Shown here one piece after another: positions 26,651 to 36,268 of a stretch of DNA of 64,000 nucleotides. The DNA lies in assembly GCF_013523165.1 (NCBI RefSeq), contig NZ_JAAMQI010000004.1:62001-126000 (forward strand), given 5' to 3'. A program made the position numbers and the translations under genes. The notes under the pieces are model-generated. The model ran no database searches. It was not told the DNA's origin and saw only the letters and a list, made by a program, of their open reading frames with translations. The stretch comes from Pseudomonas entomophila. GTDB taxonomy: Bacteria > Pseudomonadota > Gammaproteobacteria > Pseudomonadales > Pseudomonadaceae. Within the stretch, counting starts at the first letter, position 1, and each line of letters starts with the position of its first letter.

Positions 26651-26679
26651 GGCGGTGACGGCGCATGCCTGTCACCGCC
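26651..26679 (+). terminator. Hairpin after the FAH-family gene
   Basis: A 9-bp perfect inverted repeat GGCGGTGAC / GTCACCGCC with an 11-nt loop, nine bases after the stop. No T-run follows, so intrinsic termination is uncertain. Confidence 0.4.
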
Positions 26680-26803
26680 TGCCTGCGGTCGTGACGAGTG
26701 TCGATTTTGCCGTTTTTTTCACATCGTTTGCGGATAATCACGCGGCAGACTTTTCGCGCTGGCGCCATGCAGCGTCTTCGGCAAGCTCTCCAGGAACACG
26801 TCC

Positions 26804-27730
26804 ATGCCCGTTTTCACCCGTGCCTCTTCCTCGTCCAGACCCAAGGTCCGTGCTGCCCTGCGCTGGCCGCTCGGGCTGGGGCTCGCGGCGCTGGTCGCAG
26901 GGGGGCTGGCGGTGACGATGCACTGGGACGATCGCGCCCTGCTGTGGGCCAAGGAGTACTTCGAAAGCCCGGCCGAGCGCCAGGAAAGCACCTGGCTGCC
27001 CGATTACCACGTCGACATCGACGCCAAGGTCCTGCCTGGCATGGAGGACGACGAAGCGTCCGACCTGGCCTACGACCCGACCACGCGGACCCTGTTCTCG
27101 GTCATGGGCAAGCACCCCTTCCTGGTGCAACTGACCCTGGACGGCGAGGTGATGCGCAAGATTCCGTTGGTGGGCTGGAGCAATCCGGAGGGCGTTGCGG
27201 TGCTGGAGGACGGCCGCCTGGCCATCGTCGACGAGCGCCGGCACGACCTGGTGGTGGTCCGGGTCGATGCGAAGACCACCGCGCTCGACCGCGCCGACTT
27301 CCAGGCCCATGACCTGGGCGACGCGGACAAGGGCAACAAGGGCTTCGAGGCGGTCGTCTGGGATCCGCGCCGGCAACGGCTGATCATCGGTGAGGAGCGT
27401 CCGCCGCGCTTGTTCGCCTGGAACAGCGACGGGCACGGCAACCTGGTCGGCGAGAAATACCCGCTGCCCAGCGATCAGCTCGACCTGCGCAACCTGTCGG
27501 CCACCGGCATGGACCCCCGCACCGGGCACCTGCTGGCGCTGTCGGCCAACTCGAACATGCTGCTCGAGCTCGACGAGCACGGCGAGCAGATCAGCTTCAT
27601 GACCTTGCTGGGCGGTTTCAACGGCCTGCAACAGACGTTGCCGCGCGCCGAAGGCGTGGCCATGGACGAGCAGGGCACGCTGTACATGGTCAGCGAACCC
27701 AATCTGTTCTACCGCTTCAGCAAAGACTGA
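26804..27730 (+). CDS. SdiA-regulated-domain (YjiK-like) protein, copy 1
   Basis: A 308-residue protein with one N-terminal membrane anchor (LGLGLAALVAGGLAVTM) and a beta-propeller-like periplasmic domain. Motifs shared with the next gene include ASDLAYDPTTRTLFSV, NKGFEAVVWDP and RAEGVAMDEQGTLYMVSEPN. The domain is the SdiA-regulated family (YjiK); function unknown. ATG 26804 has a weak AGGA upstream. It lies 91 bases before its paralogue. Confidence 0.78.
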   Translation: MPVFTRASSSSRPKVRAALRWPLGLGLAALVAGGLAVTMHWDDRALLWAKEYFESPAERQESTWLPDYHVDIDAKVLPGMEDDEASDLAYDPTTRTLFSVMGKHPFLVQLTLDGEVMRKIPLVGWSNPEGVAVLEDGRLAIVDERRHDLVVVRVDAKTTALDRADFQAHDLGDADKGNKGFEAVVWDPRRQRLIIGEERPPRLFAWNSDGHGNLVGEKYPLPSDQLDLRNLSATGMDPRTGHLLALSANSNMLLELDEHGEQISFMTLLGGFNGLQQTLPRAEGVAMDEQGTLYMVSEPNLFYRFSKD

Positions 27731-27821
27731 GCCCATCGCCAGACTTTACCTACAACGGTATTAAGCTTTGTTTCAGCCGTCGTGGTTAGATTCGCCTTTC
27801 CGAACTCGAGTCTGACTTTCC

Positions 27822-28724
27822 ATGCGCCGTCTGTCCCGTCCCTTCTTGCTGCTTGCCGGCCTCACCCTGTTGGTCCTGATCGTCGTCGCACAGGAGTTTC
27901 GTCTGTTCGAACGGGGCTGGTTCAACGTCAAGACCTGGTGGCGACCGGCCGAGCAGGGCATGGCCTTGCAGCACTATCGCGTCGCCGTGGAGGGCAAGGT
28001 CATCGAAGGCCTGGACGACGACGTCTCGGCGCTGACCTACGATCCCGACCGCAAGACCTTGTTCACTGTAACCAACAAGCGCTCCGAGCTGATCGAGCTG
28101 TCGCTGGAGGGTCGGATCCTGCGGCGCATCGCACTGGTCGGCTTTGGCGACCCGGAGGCCGTGGAGTACGTAGGGCCTGACAGCTACGTGATCACCGACG
28201 AGCGTCAGCAGCGGCTGATCCAGGTTCGATTGCAGCAAGACACGCACACGCTCGACGCCAGCCAGGCCGAACAGCTGACCCTGGGCATCGGCCTCAACGG
28301 CAACAAGGGGTTCGAAGGGCTGGCCTACGACTCGGCGGGCAAGCGGCTGTTCGTCGCCAAGGAGCGTGACCCGATGCTGATCTACGTGGTCCAGGGGTTC
28401 CCGCATCGGGACCCGGCACAGCCGTATGCGGTGCAGGTGGCCCAGGACCGCAAGCGCGATGCCCGGCTGTTCGTGCGCGACCTGTCGAGCCTGCAGTTCG
28501 ACGAGCGCAGCGGCCATCTGCTGGCGCTGTCCGACGAGTCCCGACTGGTGATCGAACTGGACGAGGAGGGCAAGCCCCTGAGCACCCTGTCGTTGCGTCG
28601 GGGGTTCCAGGGGTTGAAGCAGACCGTGCCCCAGGCCGAAGGCATCGCCATGGACGAGCGCGGCACGTTGTACCTGGTCAGTGAGCCGAACCTGTTCTAC
28701 GTGTTCGAGCCAGGCCAGCCGTGA
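27822..28724 (+). CDS. SdiA-regulated-domain (YjiK-like) protein, copy 2
   Basis: A 300-residue paralogue of the preceding protein with the same plan: N-terminal anchor (PFLLLAGLTLLVLIVVA), then a propeller-like domain with VSALTYDPDRKTLFTV, NKGFEGLAYDS and QAEGIAMDERGTLYLVSEPN. The two copies have clearly diverged, so the duplication is old. A long inverted repeat shared with the convergent rpiA end follows. Function unknown. Confidence 0.78.
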   Translation: MRRLSRPFLLLAGLTLLVLIVVAQEFRLFERGWFNVKTWWRPAEQGMALQHYRVAVEGKVIEGLDDDVSALTYDPDRKTLFTVTNKRSELIELSLEGRILRRIALVGFGDPEAVEYVGPDSYVITDERQQRLIQVRLQQDTHTLDASQAEQLTLGIGLNGNKGFEGLAYDSAGKRLFVAKERDPMLIYVVQGFPHRDPAQPYAVQVAQDRKRDARLFVRDLSSLQFDERSGHLLALSDESRLVIELDEEGKPLSTLSLRRGFQGLKQTVPQAEGIAMDERGTLYLVSEPNLFYVFEPGQP

Positions 28725-28725
28725 G

Positions 28726-28766
28726 CCCCTGGCCCTTGGCGCCTGAAGGCGTCCGAGGGCCAGGGG
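28726..28766. terminator. Bidirectional hairpin between the SdiA-type gene and rpiA
   Basis: An 11-bp perfect inverted repeat CCCCTGGCCCT (28726-28736) / AGGGCCAGGGG (28756-28766), with a 19-nt loop, fills the space between two convergent genes. No T-run on either side; termination in both directions is plausible. Confidence 0.55.
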
Positions 28767-28774
28767 CCGGGAGA

Positions 28775-29455
28775 TCAGTGCGTACCTGCGCGCAGCGTGC
28801 GGACGCCGTCCGCCGTACCCAGCAGCAGGACATCGGCAGGCCGTGCGGCGAACAGGCCGTTGGTGACAACACCGACGATGGCGTTGATCTGGCGCTCCAG
28901 GGTCACGGGGTCGGTGATCTGCAGGTTGTGCACGTCGAGGATGACATTGCCATTGTCGGTCAGCACGCCTTCGCGGTAGACCGGGTCGCCGCCCAACTTC
29001 ACCAACTGGCGGGCCACGTGGCTGCGAGCCATGGGGATGACCTCGACCGGCAGCGGGAAGGCGCCCAGCACGGGGACCAGCTTGCTGGCATCGGCGATGC
29101 AGATGAAGGTGCGGGCGACCGCGGCGACGATCTTCTCGCGGGTCAGGGCGGCGCCCCCACCCTTGATCAGGTTCAGGTGTTCGTCGCTTTCGTCGGCGCC
29201 GTCGATGTAGAACTCCAGTTCACTCACGGTGTTGAGTTCATAGACCGGAATGCCATGGGCCTTCAGGCGGGCTGCCGTGGCTTCGGAGCTGGCGACCGCG
29301 CCGTCGAAGGCGGTCTTGTGCTGGGCCAGGGCGTCGATGAAGCAGTTGGCGGTCGAACCCGTGCCCACGCCCACGATGCTCTTGGCATCGAGCTGGGGCA
29401 GGATGAGGTCGACGGCGGCCTGGGCGACGGCCTGTTTGAGTTGGTCCTGGGTCAT
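28775..29455 (-). CDS. rpiA: Ribose-5-phosphate isomerase A
   Basis: A 226-residue enzyme interconverting ribose-5-phosphate and ribulose-5-phosphate in the pentose phosphate pathway. Motifs [39 protein letters not shown] and [14 protein letters not shown] hold the phosphate site and catalytic Asp/Lys residues. I chose the ATG at 29455 because CGGAG lies just upstream; an ATG at 29485 adds ten residues that homologues lack. Divergent from ilvA. Confidence 0.96.
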   Translation of the reverse strand: MTQDQLKQAVAQAAVDLILPQLDAKSIVGVGTGSTANCFIDALAQHKTAFDGAVASSEATAARLKAHGIPVYELNTVSELEFYIDGADESDEHLNLIKGGGAALTREKIVAAVARTFICIADASKLVPVLGAFPLPVEVIPMARSHVARQLVKLGGDPVYREGVLTDNGNVILDVHNLQITDPVTLERQINAIVGVVTNGLFAARPADVLLLGTADGVRTLRAGTH

Positions 29456-29598
29456 GCGGGCTCCGGTGGGGCAAGCGTCTGTCAAAGTCGCTCATTATAG
29501 CGCCACGCGTCGGTAAAACCTCGGCTTTGCGATGGTCGTCCCGGCGAACGCTACGGTAGACTGCCCGTTCTCGTCCCGTGGCCAGTGATGCTTTCCCG

Positions 29599-31113
29599 AT
29601 GCTCGAACAGTACGTCAAGAAGATCCTCACCTCGCGCGTTTACGATGTCGCCGTCGAAACGCCCCTGCACAGCGCCGGGCAACTGAGCAAACGCCTGGGC
29701 AACCAGGTCCTGCTCAAGCGCGAAGACCTGCAGCCGGTGTTCTCCTTCAAGATTCGCGGGGCCTACAACAAGCTGGCCCAGCTGAGCCCCGAGGAGCTGG
29801 CGCGTGGGGTGGTCACCGCCTCGGCGGGCAACCACGCCCAGGGCCTGGCGCTGGCCGCACGGGAGCTGGGCATCAAGGCGACCATCGTGATGCCCAAGAC
29901 CACGCCGGAAATCAAGGTCGAGGGCGTGCGCTCCCGGGGTGGCAAGGTGGTGCTGCACGGCGACTCGTTCCCCGAGGCGCTGGCCTACTCCCTGAAGCTG
30001 GTAGAAGAAAAGGGCTTCGTCTACATCCACCCTTACGACGACCCCCATACCATCGCCGGTCAGGGCACGGTGGCCATGGAGATCCTGCGTCAGCACCCTG
30101 GCCCTCTCGACGCCATCTTCGTGCCGGTCGGCGGCGGCGGGCTGATCGCCGGGATCGCCGCCTACGTGAAGTACCTGCGCCCCGAGATCAAGGTCATCGG
30201 CGTAGAGCCGGACGACTCCAACTGCCTGCAGGCGGCCATGGCGGCCGGCGAGCGCGTGGTCCTGCCCCAGGTCGGGCTGTTCGCCGACGGCGTGGCGGTG
30301 GCGCAGATCGGTCAGCACACCTTCGACATCTGCCGCCACCATGTCGATGAGGTGATCACCGTCAGCACCGACGAGATCTGCGCGGCGATCAAGGACATCT
30401 ACGACGATACCCGCTCGATCACCGAACCCGCCGGGGCGCTGGCAGTGGCGGGGATCAAGCGCTACGTCGAGCTCAAGGGCGCCGTCGGGCAGACCCTGGT
30501 GGCGATCGAATCGGGCGCCAATGTCAATTTCGACCGCCTGCGCCACGTGGCCGAGCGTGCCGAGCTGGGCGAGCGCCGCGAGGCGATCATCGCCGTGACC
30601 ATTCCCGAGCGGCCGGGCAGCTTCAAGGCCTTCTGCGAAGCGATCGGCAAGCGCCAGATCACCGAATTCAACTACCGCTACCATGCCGCAGGCGAGGCGC
30701 ACATCTTCGTCGGCGTGCAGACGCACCCGGACACCGACCCGCGTGCTGCACTGGTCCGCCAGCTGGGCGAGCAGGGCTTCCCGGTGATCGACCTGACCGA
30801 CAACGAGCTGGCCAAGCTGCACATCCGTCACATGGTCGGCGGGCACTCTGCGGGCGCCGGCGACGAGATGGTGCTGCGCTTCGAATTCCCCGAACGGCCG
30901 GGGGCACTGTTCAACTTCCTCAACAAGCTGGGCGGGCACTGGAACATCTCGATGTTCCACTACCGCAACCATGGTGCCGCCGATGGTCGTGTGGTCGCCG
31001 GTCTGCAGGTGCCCGAGCAAGAGCGCCACCTGGTGCCCGAGGCCCTGGCGAAGATCGGCTACCCCTACTGGGACGAGACCGACAACCCGGCCTATCGACT
31101 GTTTCTCGGCTGA
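29599..31113 (+). CDS. ilvA: Threonine deaminase, biosynthetic
   Basis: A 504-residue PLP enzyme converting threonine to 2-oxobutanoate for isoleucine synthesis. The PLP lysine lies in FSFKIRGAYNKL; the phosphate-binding loop is VGGGGLIAGIA. Residues from about 330 on form two ACT-like regulatory domains (AIIAVTIPERPGSFKAF and VLRFEFPERPGALFNFL), so it is the feedback-controlled long form, not the catabolic short form. ATG 29599 gives MLEQYVKKIL, the usual N-terminus; a GTG at 29578 would add seven residues. Confidence 0.96.
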   Translation: MLEQYVKKILTSRVYDVAVETPLHSAGQLSKRLGNQVLLKREDLQPVFSFKIRGAYNKLAQLSPEELARGVVTASAGNHAQGLALAARELGIKATIVMPKTTPEIKVEGVRSRGGKVVLHGDSFPEALAYSLKLVEEKGFVYIHPYDDPHTIAGQGTVAMEILRQHPGPLDAIFVPVGGGGLIAGIAAYVKYLRPEIKVIGVEPDDSNCLQAAMAAGERVVLPQVGLFADGVAVAQIGQHTFDICRHHVDEVITVSTDEICAAIKDIYDDTRSITEPAGALAVAGIKRYVELKGAVGQTLVAIESGANVNFDRLRHVAERAELGERREAIIAVTIPERPGSFKAFCEAIGKRQITEFNYRYHAAGEAHIFVGVQTHPDTDPRAALVRQLGEQGFPVIDLTDNELAKLHIRHMVGGHSAGAGDEMVLRFEFPERPGALFNFLNKLGGHWNISMFHYRNHGAADGRVVAGLQVPEQERHLVPEALAKIGYPYWDETDNPAYRLFLG

Positions 31114-31148
31114 ATGACGAACCGTGCCGCTCCACGAGGCCTGCCGAC

Positions 31149-31544
31149 ATGGATCCCTTGACCTGGCTCGATAAGGTGCACGTCGCGGCCATGGTGCTGC
31201 TGCTTGGCAGCGCGCTCGGCCTGACGTATGCCACGTGGCGCGCGGACAGCACGGGTCGTGAGGAACAGTCGAAACGCTGGCCGCGTGTGCTGGGTTGGTT
31301 CGTGTTGCTGGCGAGCCTGGCCGTGCTGCCGTTCACCGGCTGGTGGCTGGTCCATCTCAACGGCTGGCCGCTGGGCCAGGCCTGGATCCTTGGGTCCAGT
31401 GTGCTGTACGCCGTCGCGTTGTGTGGCGTGAGTGGGTGGTACCTGTGTCGGCCGCAGCGCCCTGGGACGAAACGGGCGTTGATGGTGGGCCTGCTCGGGT
31501 GTTTCGTGGGGATGGTCGTGTTGCTGGTGATGCGGCCGGTATAA
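31149..31544 (+). CDS. Small four-helix membrane protein (DUF2269-like)
   Basis: A 131-residue inner-membrane protein with four hydrophobic helices (HVAAMVLLLGSALGLTYATW, VLGWFVLLASLAVLPFTGWW, ILGSSVLYAVALCGVSGWYL, ALMVGLLGCFVGMVVLLVM). A histidine in the first helix and the overall pattern resemble DUF2269 proteins. No function is known. It follows ilvA by 35 bases in the same direction. Confidence 0.65.
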   Translation: MDPLTWLDKVHVAAMVLLLGSALGLTYATWRADSTGREEQSKRWPRVLGWFVLLASLAVLPFTGWWLVHLNGWPLGQAWILGSSVLYAVALCGVSGWYLCRPQRPGTKRALMVGLLGCFVGMVVLLVMRPV

Positions 31545-31617
31545 GGTGCGGGCGCTGATGGATCCGGGCTGGGCCTGTGGGTTCGGCGTGGCGGATCTTG
31601 CGGCTCCTGCGAAGCTG

Positions 31618-31760
31618 ATCGCGGCACTGGGGCCGCTCCTACAGGGGAACTGGGTTGGCCTGTGTCCCAAACTGTAGCTGGACACCGCCGCAGCCCCCTG
31701 ATATGCCGCAGCGGTACAGGCCATCGCGGCCCCGTGTGGGAGCGGCCCCCGTGCCGCGAT
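31618..31760. repeat. Inverted pair of variant REP-like sequences
   Basis: A 26-base sequence starting ATCGCGGCAC at 31618 and its reverse complement ending at 31760 agree at 24 of 26 positions (read by eye). They are a GCGGC variant of the local REP core, about 90 bases apart, in the gap between a membrane-protein gene and the convergent HAD gene. Confidence 0.7.
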
Positions 31761-31804
31761 TGGGCCCGCAGGGCCCACAAAGCCTATCAGCACGATGCCC
31801 GGCC

Positions 31805-32461
31805 TCACCCCCTCAGTGAAATGACCTTCCAGCCCCGCCGCTCGGCCTCCGCCCGCAACGCCGGGTCCGGGTCCACTGCCACCGGGTGCGTCACCCGCGC
31901 CAGCAGTGGCAGGTCGTTCATCGAGTCGCTGTAGAAATAGCTGTCTTCCAGGTCATGCCCATTCTCCAGCATCCAGCGCTCGAGCCGTGTCACCTTGCCT
32001 TCACGAAAGCACGGTATATCGGTACTGCGGCCCGTGAAGCGTCCGTCCTGGCGCTCGCACTCGGTGGCCAGCAGCGCGCGCACCCCCAGGCGTCGGGCGA
32101 TCGGGCCGGTCACGAAGCGGTTGGTCGCGGTGATGATCACCAGCTGGTCGCCGGCCTCGCGGTGCTGCTGCAGCAACGCCAGGGCCTTAGGCAGGATGAT
32201 CGGCTCGATGCAGTCGCGCATGAAATCCTGGTGCCACTGCGCCAAGGTGGCCGGGTCGGTCACGGCGAGAATGTCCAGGGAAAAGGCCAGGTAGGCCTGC
32301 AGGTCGAGGGTGCCGGCCAGGTAGTCCTGGTAGAACGCATCGTTGCGGCGCTTGTAGGCGATCGGGTCGAGCACGCCCCGCGCGCAGAGGTAGTCGCCCC
32401 AGGCATGATCGCTGTCACCGCCGAGGAGGGTATTGTCCAGGTCGAATAAAGCCAGGCGCAT
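31805..32461 (-). CDS. HAD-IB family phosphatase (possible histidinol-phosphatase)
   Basis: A 218-residue SerB-like HAD hydrolase. Motif I is [14 protein letters not shown] with the nucleophile Asp, motif [11 protein letters not shown], motif III Lys in FREGKVTRL, motif [15 protein letters not shown]. The start at 32461 ([12 protein letters not shown]) places motif I at the very N-terminus; upstream in-frame ATGs add unrelated residues. The orthologue next to rppH-ptsP in P. aeruginosa has been reported as the histidinol-phosphate phosphatase of histidine synthesis; I assign that role only tentatively. Divergent from rppH. Confidence 0.82.
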   Translation of the reverse strand: MRLALFDLDNTLLGGDSDHAWGDYLCARGVLDPIAYKRRNDAFYQDYLAGTLDLQAYLAFSLDILAVTDPATLAQWHQDFMRDCIEPIILPKALALLQQHREAGDQLVIITATNRFVTGPIARRLGVRALLATECERQDGRFTGRSTDIPCFREGKVTRLERWMLENGHDLEDSYFYSDSMNDLPLLARVTHPVAVDPDPALRAEAERRGWKVISLRG

Positions 32462-32602
32462 CGCAGTCGCTCGCAACGTCTTCGGGAGATACCCCGCAGA
32501 ATACGGAGTTTCCAGGTCGCTGCACATAAGCGGGCAGGCGCGTTGCTGCGCTCGCCGGCTTTGTGGAACAATGCCTGAACATGCGTTTGCGAGGTTGCTG
32601 CC

Positions 32603-33082
32603 GTGATCGACCCGGATGGTTTCCGCCCCAATGTCGGGATCATTCTCACGAATGATGCCGGACAGGTGTTATGGGCTCGACGGATCAACCAGGATGCCTG
32701 GCAGTTTCCCCAGGGTGGCATCAACCCTGAAGAGACGCCGGAAGAAGCCTTGTACCGAGAGCTCAACGAAGAAGTCGGCCTGGAACGCCAGGACGTGGAA
32801 ATACTGGCCTGCACACGTGGCTGGTTGCGTTATCGTCTGCCTCAGCGCCTGGTGCGCACGCACAGCCAGCCCTTGTGCATCGGCCAGAAGCAGAAGTGGT
32901 TCCTGCTGCGCCTGGTGAGCAACGAGCAGCGCGTCAGGATGGACCTGACCGGCAAGCCGGAGTTCGATGGCTGGCGCTGGGTCAGCTACTGGTACCCGCT
33001 GGGCCAGGTGGTGACATTCAAGCGCGAGGTGTACCGGCGCGCCCTCAAAGAGCTTGCACCGCGTCTTCTGACGCGCGACTGA
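32603..33082 (+). CDS. rppH: RNA pyrophosphohydrolase RppH
   Basis: A 159-residue Nudix hydrolase that removes pyrophosphate from 5'-triphosphate mRNA ends to start decay. The Nudix box (GX5EX7REUXEEXGU) spans residues 38-60 and is complete; [14 protein letters not shown] is the characteristic N-terminus. The start codon is GTG 32603. It lies 22 bases before ptsP, the same pairing seen in many gammaproteobacteria. Confidence 0.95.
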   Translation: MIDPDGFRPNVGIILTNDAGQVLWARRINQDAWQFPQGGINPEETPEEALYRELNEEVGLERQDVEILACTRGWLRYRLPQRLVRTHSQPLCIGQKQKWFLLRLVSNEQRVRMDLTGKPEFDGWRWVSYWYPLGQVVTFKREVYRRALKELAPRLLTRD

Positions 33083-33104
33083 CCACGGAGTTCGACCCCG
33101 AGCC

Positions 33105-35384
33105 ATGCTCAATACGCTGCGCAAGATCGTCCAGGAAGTGAACGCCGCCAAAGATCTCAAGACGGCGTTGGGGATCATTGTCTTGCGTGTGAAGGAGGCC
33201 ATGGGCAGCCAGGTCTGCTCGGTCTACCTGCTCGACCCGGAGAGCAACCGCTTCGTCCTGATGGCCAGCGAGGGTCTGAACAAGCGCTCCATCGGCAAGG
33301 TCAGCATGGCGCCCAACGAAGGCCTGGTCGGTCTGGTCGGGACGCGTGAAGAGCCGCTGAACCTGGAAAACGCGGCCGATCACCCACGCTACCGCTATTT
33401 CGCCGAGACCGGCGAGGAGCGCTTCGCCTCCTTCCTCGGCGCGCCGATCATCCATCACCGCCGGGTCGTCGGCGTCGTGGTCATCCAGCAGAAGGAGCGC
33501 CGCCAGTTCGACGAGGGCGAGGAAGCCTTCCTGGTCACCATGAGCGCCCAGCTCGCCGGGGTCATCGCCCACGCCGAGGCCACCGGTTCGATCCGCGGGC
33601 TCGGGCGCCAGGGCAAGGGCATTCAGGAGGCGCGTTTCGTCGGGGTGCCCGGTTCGCCCGGCGCGGCAGTCGGGCGCGCGGTGGTCATGCTGCCGCCGGC
33701 CGACCTCGACGTGGTGCCCGACAAGACCGTCGACGACATCGACGCCGAACTGCGGCTGTTCAACACTGCCCTGGAAAGCGTGCGCGAAGACATGCGCACG
33801 CTGTCCGCCAAGCTGGCCACGCAGTTGCGCCCCGAAGAACGCGCGCTGTTCGACGTCTACCTGATGATGCTCGAGGACGCCGCGCTCGGGGGCGAGGTGG
33901 TGCAGGTCATCCGCACCGGGCAATGGGCCCAGGGCGCGCTGCGCCAAGTGGTCACCGAGCACGTCAACCGTTTCGAACTGATGGACGACGCCTACCTGCG
34001 CGAGCGCGCCTCGGACGTCAAGGACCTGGGCCGACGGCTGCTGGCGTACCTGCAGGAGGCGCGGCAGTCGACCCTGGTCTATGCCGACAACACCATCCTG
34101 GTCAGTGAAGAGCTGACCCCGGCGATGCTCGGCGAAGTGCCGGAAGGCAAGCTGGCCGGCCTGGTCTCGGTGCTGGGGTCGGGCAACTCCCATGTGGCCA
34201 TCCTGGCGCGGGCGATGGGCATCCCCACCGTCATGGGCCTGGTCGACCTGCCGTACTCCAAGGTCGACGGCATCGAGCTGATCGTCGACGGCTACAAGGG
34301 CGAGGTCTTCACCAACCCCAGCGATGTGCTGCGCAAGCAGTATGGCGAGGTGGTCGAGGAGGAGCGTCAGCTGGCCCAGGGCCTGGATGCGCTGCGTGAA
34401 TTGCCGTGCATCACCCCGGATGGCCACCGCATGCCGTTGTGGGTCAACACCGGCCTGCTCGCCGACGTCGCCCGCGCCCAGCAGCGGGGCGCCGAAGGGG
34501 TAGGGCTGTACCGCACCGAAGTGCCGTTCATGATCAACCAGCGCTTTCCCAGCGAGAAAGAGCAGCTGGCCATCTACCGTGAGCAACTGGCGGCCTTCCA
34601 CCCTCTGCCGGTGACCATGCGTAGCCTCGACATCGGCGGCGACAAGGCGCTGTCGTACTTCCCGATCAAGGAAGACAACCCGTTCCTCGGCTGGCGTGGC
34701 ATCCGCGTGACCCTCGATCACCCGGAGATATTCCTGGTGCAGGCACGCGCCATGCTCAAAGCCAGCGAGGGGTTGAACAACCTGCGCATCCTGCTGCCGA
34801 TGATCTCCGGCATTCACGAGCTGGAAGAAGCGCTGCATTTGATCCACCGGGCCTGGGGCGAGGTGCGGGACGAGGGTACCGACGTGCCCATGCCGCCGGT
34901 CGGCGTCATGGTCGAGATCCCGGCAGCGGTCTACCAGACCCGTGAGCTGGCGCGCCAGGTCGACTTCCTGTCGGTCGGCTCCAACGACCTGACCCAGTAC
35001 CTGCTGGCAGTGGACCGCAACAACCCGCGGGTCGCCGACCTTTACGACTACCTGCACCCGGCCGTCCTGCAAGCCTTGCAGAACGTGGTGCGCGATGCCC
35101 ATGCCGAAGGCAAGCCGGTGAGCATCTGCGGCGAGATGGCCGGTGATCCGGCGGCAGCCGTGCTGTTGATGGCGATGGGCTTCGACAGTCTGTCGATGAA
35201 CGCCACCAACCTGCCCAAGGTGAAGTGGATGCTGCGCCAGATCGACATGAGCAAGGCACGCGAGATGCTCGGTGAAGCGATGTCCCACGACAACCCGCAC
35301 GTCATTCACAGCTCGCTGCAATTGGCGCTGAAGAACCTGGGCCTGGCACGGATGATTGGTCCTGGCGCGGACAAGACGCTCTGA
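33105..35384 (+). CDS. ptsP: Nitrogen-PTS phosphoenolpyruvate phosphotransferase PtsP (EI-Ntr)
   Basis: A 759-residue EI-Ntr. Residues 1-150 form a GAF domain (LGIIVLRVKEAMGSQVCSVY). Then comes the EI N-terminal domain with the phosphorylated His363 in GNSHVAILARAMGIP, and the PEP-binding C-terminal domain with SLDIGGDKALSYF, GVMVEIPAA and VGSNDLTQYLLAVDRNN. It starts the NPr/EIIA-Ntr phosphorelay that reports nitrogen status (glutamine binding by the GAF domain). Its stop lies eight bases from the end of the convergent NRDE gene. Confidence 0.96.
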   Translation: MLNTLRKIVQEVNAAKDLKTALGIIVLRVKEAMGSQVCSVYLLDPESNRFVLMASEGLNKRSIGKVSMAPNEGLVGLVGTREEPLNLENAADHPRYRYFAETGEERFASFLGAPIIHHRRVVGVVVIQQKERRQFDEGEEAFLVTMSAQLAGVIAHAEATGSIRGLGRQGKGIQEARFVGVPGSPGAAVGRAVVMLPPADLDVVPDKTVDDIDAELRLFNTALESVREDMRTLSAKLATQLRPEERALFDVYLMMLEDAALGGEVVQVIRTGQWAQGALRQVVTEHVNRFELMDDAYLRERASDVKDLGRRLLAYLQEARQSTLVYADNTILVSEELTPAMLGEVPEGKLAGLVSVLGSGNSHVAILARAMGIPTVMGLVDLPYSKVDGIELIVDGYKGEVFTNPSDVLRKQYGEVVEEERQLAQGLDALRELPCITPDGHRMPLWVNTGLLADVARAQQRGAEGVGLYRTEVPFMINQRFPSEKEQLAIYREQLAAFHPLPVTMRSLDIGGDKALSYFPIKEDNPFLGWRGIRVTLDHPEIFLVQARAMLKASEGLNNLRILLPMISGIHELEEALHLIHRAWGEVRDEGTDVPMPPVGVMVEIPAAVYQTRELARQVDFLSVGSNDLTQYLLAVDRNNPRVADLYDYLHPAVLQALQNVVRDAHAEGKPVSICGEMAGDPAAAVLLMAMGFDSLSMNATNLPKVKWMLRQIDMSKAREMLGEAMSHDNPHVIHSSLQLALKNLGLARMIGPGADKTL

Positions 35385-35392
35385 GCCCTCGC

Positions 35393-36139
35393 TCAGACCG
35401 TCAGCCGGACCTCGCCCTGCGCCACCCCCAGCGGGCCATGGCTTCGCTCGATCAACTGCCTTCGCCCTTGCGCGTCGACGATCACCACCGTTCGTGCGCG
35501 CGTGCCGTAGTGCGGGCTAGCGATGAAGGCCGTGGACAGCAGTCGCTCGGTGGCCAGCCCTACGCCGGTATCGGGCAGTTCCGCCTCGGGCACGGGTGTT
35601 TCATCCGCCAGCAGCGCCAGTAAACGCTCGGGTTCGGGCGTGTCCAGGGTCCGTTCCAGGGCCTGCCGCGCCCTGACCAGCTTGGGCCAGGGCGTGTCCA
35701 GCGCCGCATTGGACAGCCCATAGACGCCAGGCGCCAGCACCCGCGGCACCGCGTCGTGGGCATGCAGGTAGCCCAGCACCTGGCCGTCGCCGACCAGCAG
35801 GTTGAAGCCTGCGTAGGTGTCCACCTCACCGGCCACTTCTGCCAGGTAGTCGCGCGCCGACAACGCGCCTTCGAGGAAGCCGGCGACCAGGTGCCCGCGC
35901 GAGCGCTTGCCGCTCGGCTGCCTGGGCTGGCGGATGTTGGTCAGCGCGGCAAAGCGTCCCCCGGGCCCTACGCCCAGCCAGGTGCCGCCGGCTTCCAGGT
36001 CGCGTCCGGCATACACGCCCGGCGCGTCTGGCCATGGGCCGAGCGCCCGGGTCGGGCGTTGGTGGAACTCGTCGCGGTTGGCCGCCACGATCAGCGGCAG
36101 CGCGTGACCGGGACGCCAGGCGAAGACGATCAGGCACAT
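35393..36139 (-). CDS. NRDE-family (TANGO2-like) protein
   Basis: A 248-residue protein named for the motif AANRDEF near residue 20. Start at 36139 gives MCLIVFAWRPG with Cys2, as in the family (an N-terminal nucleophile type fold). Other signatures are GGTWLGVGPGGRFAALTN and GVYGLSNAALDTPWPK. Bacterial function is unknown; the human member TANGO2 has been linked to lipid and heme handling. Divergent from the TauE-type permease gene. Confidence 0.85.
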   Translation of the reverse strand: MCLIVFAWRPGHALPLIVAANRDEFHQRPTRALGPWPDAPGVYAGRDLEAGGTWLGVGPGGRFAALTNIRQPRQPSGKRSRGHLVAGFLEGALSARDYLAEVAGEVDTYAGFNLLVGDGQVLGYLHAHDAVPRVLAPGVYGLSNAALDTPWPKLVRARQALERTLDTPEPERLLALLADETPVPEAELPDTGVGLATERLLSTAFIASPHYGTRARTVVIVDAQGRRQLIERSHGPLGVAQGEVRLTV

Positions 36140-36268
36140 GGGTGAACCTCCAGGGTGTCGGCCTACTGTACCAGCGCCTGCCGCGCCCTTCAGCGCCATC
36201 ACAGAGTTCACTAGGGCCTCGCGCCCGGCTTCCGTTACCATGCGTGCTGGTTTTCTGGAGGACGCTGC

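Noticed and set aside
33045..35321. A 758-codon minus-strand frame opposite ptsP
   Set aside because: Same antisense composition effect; PtsP on the plus strand is intact with all motifs.
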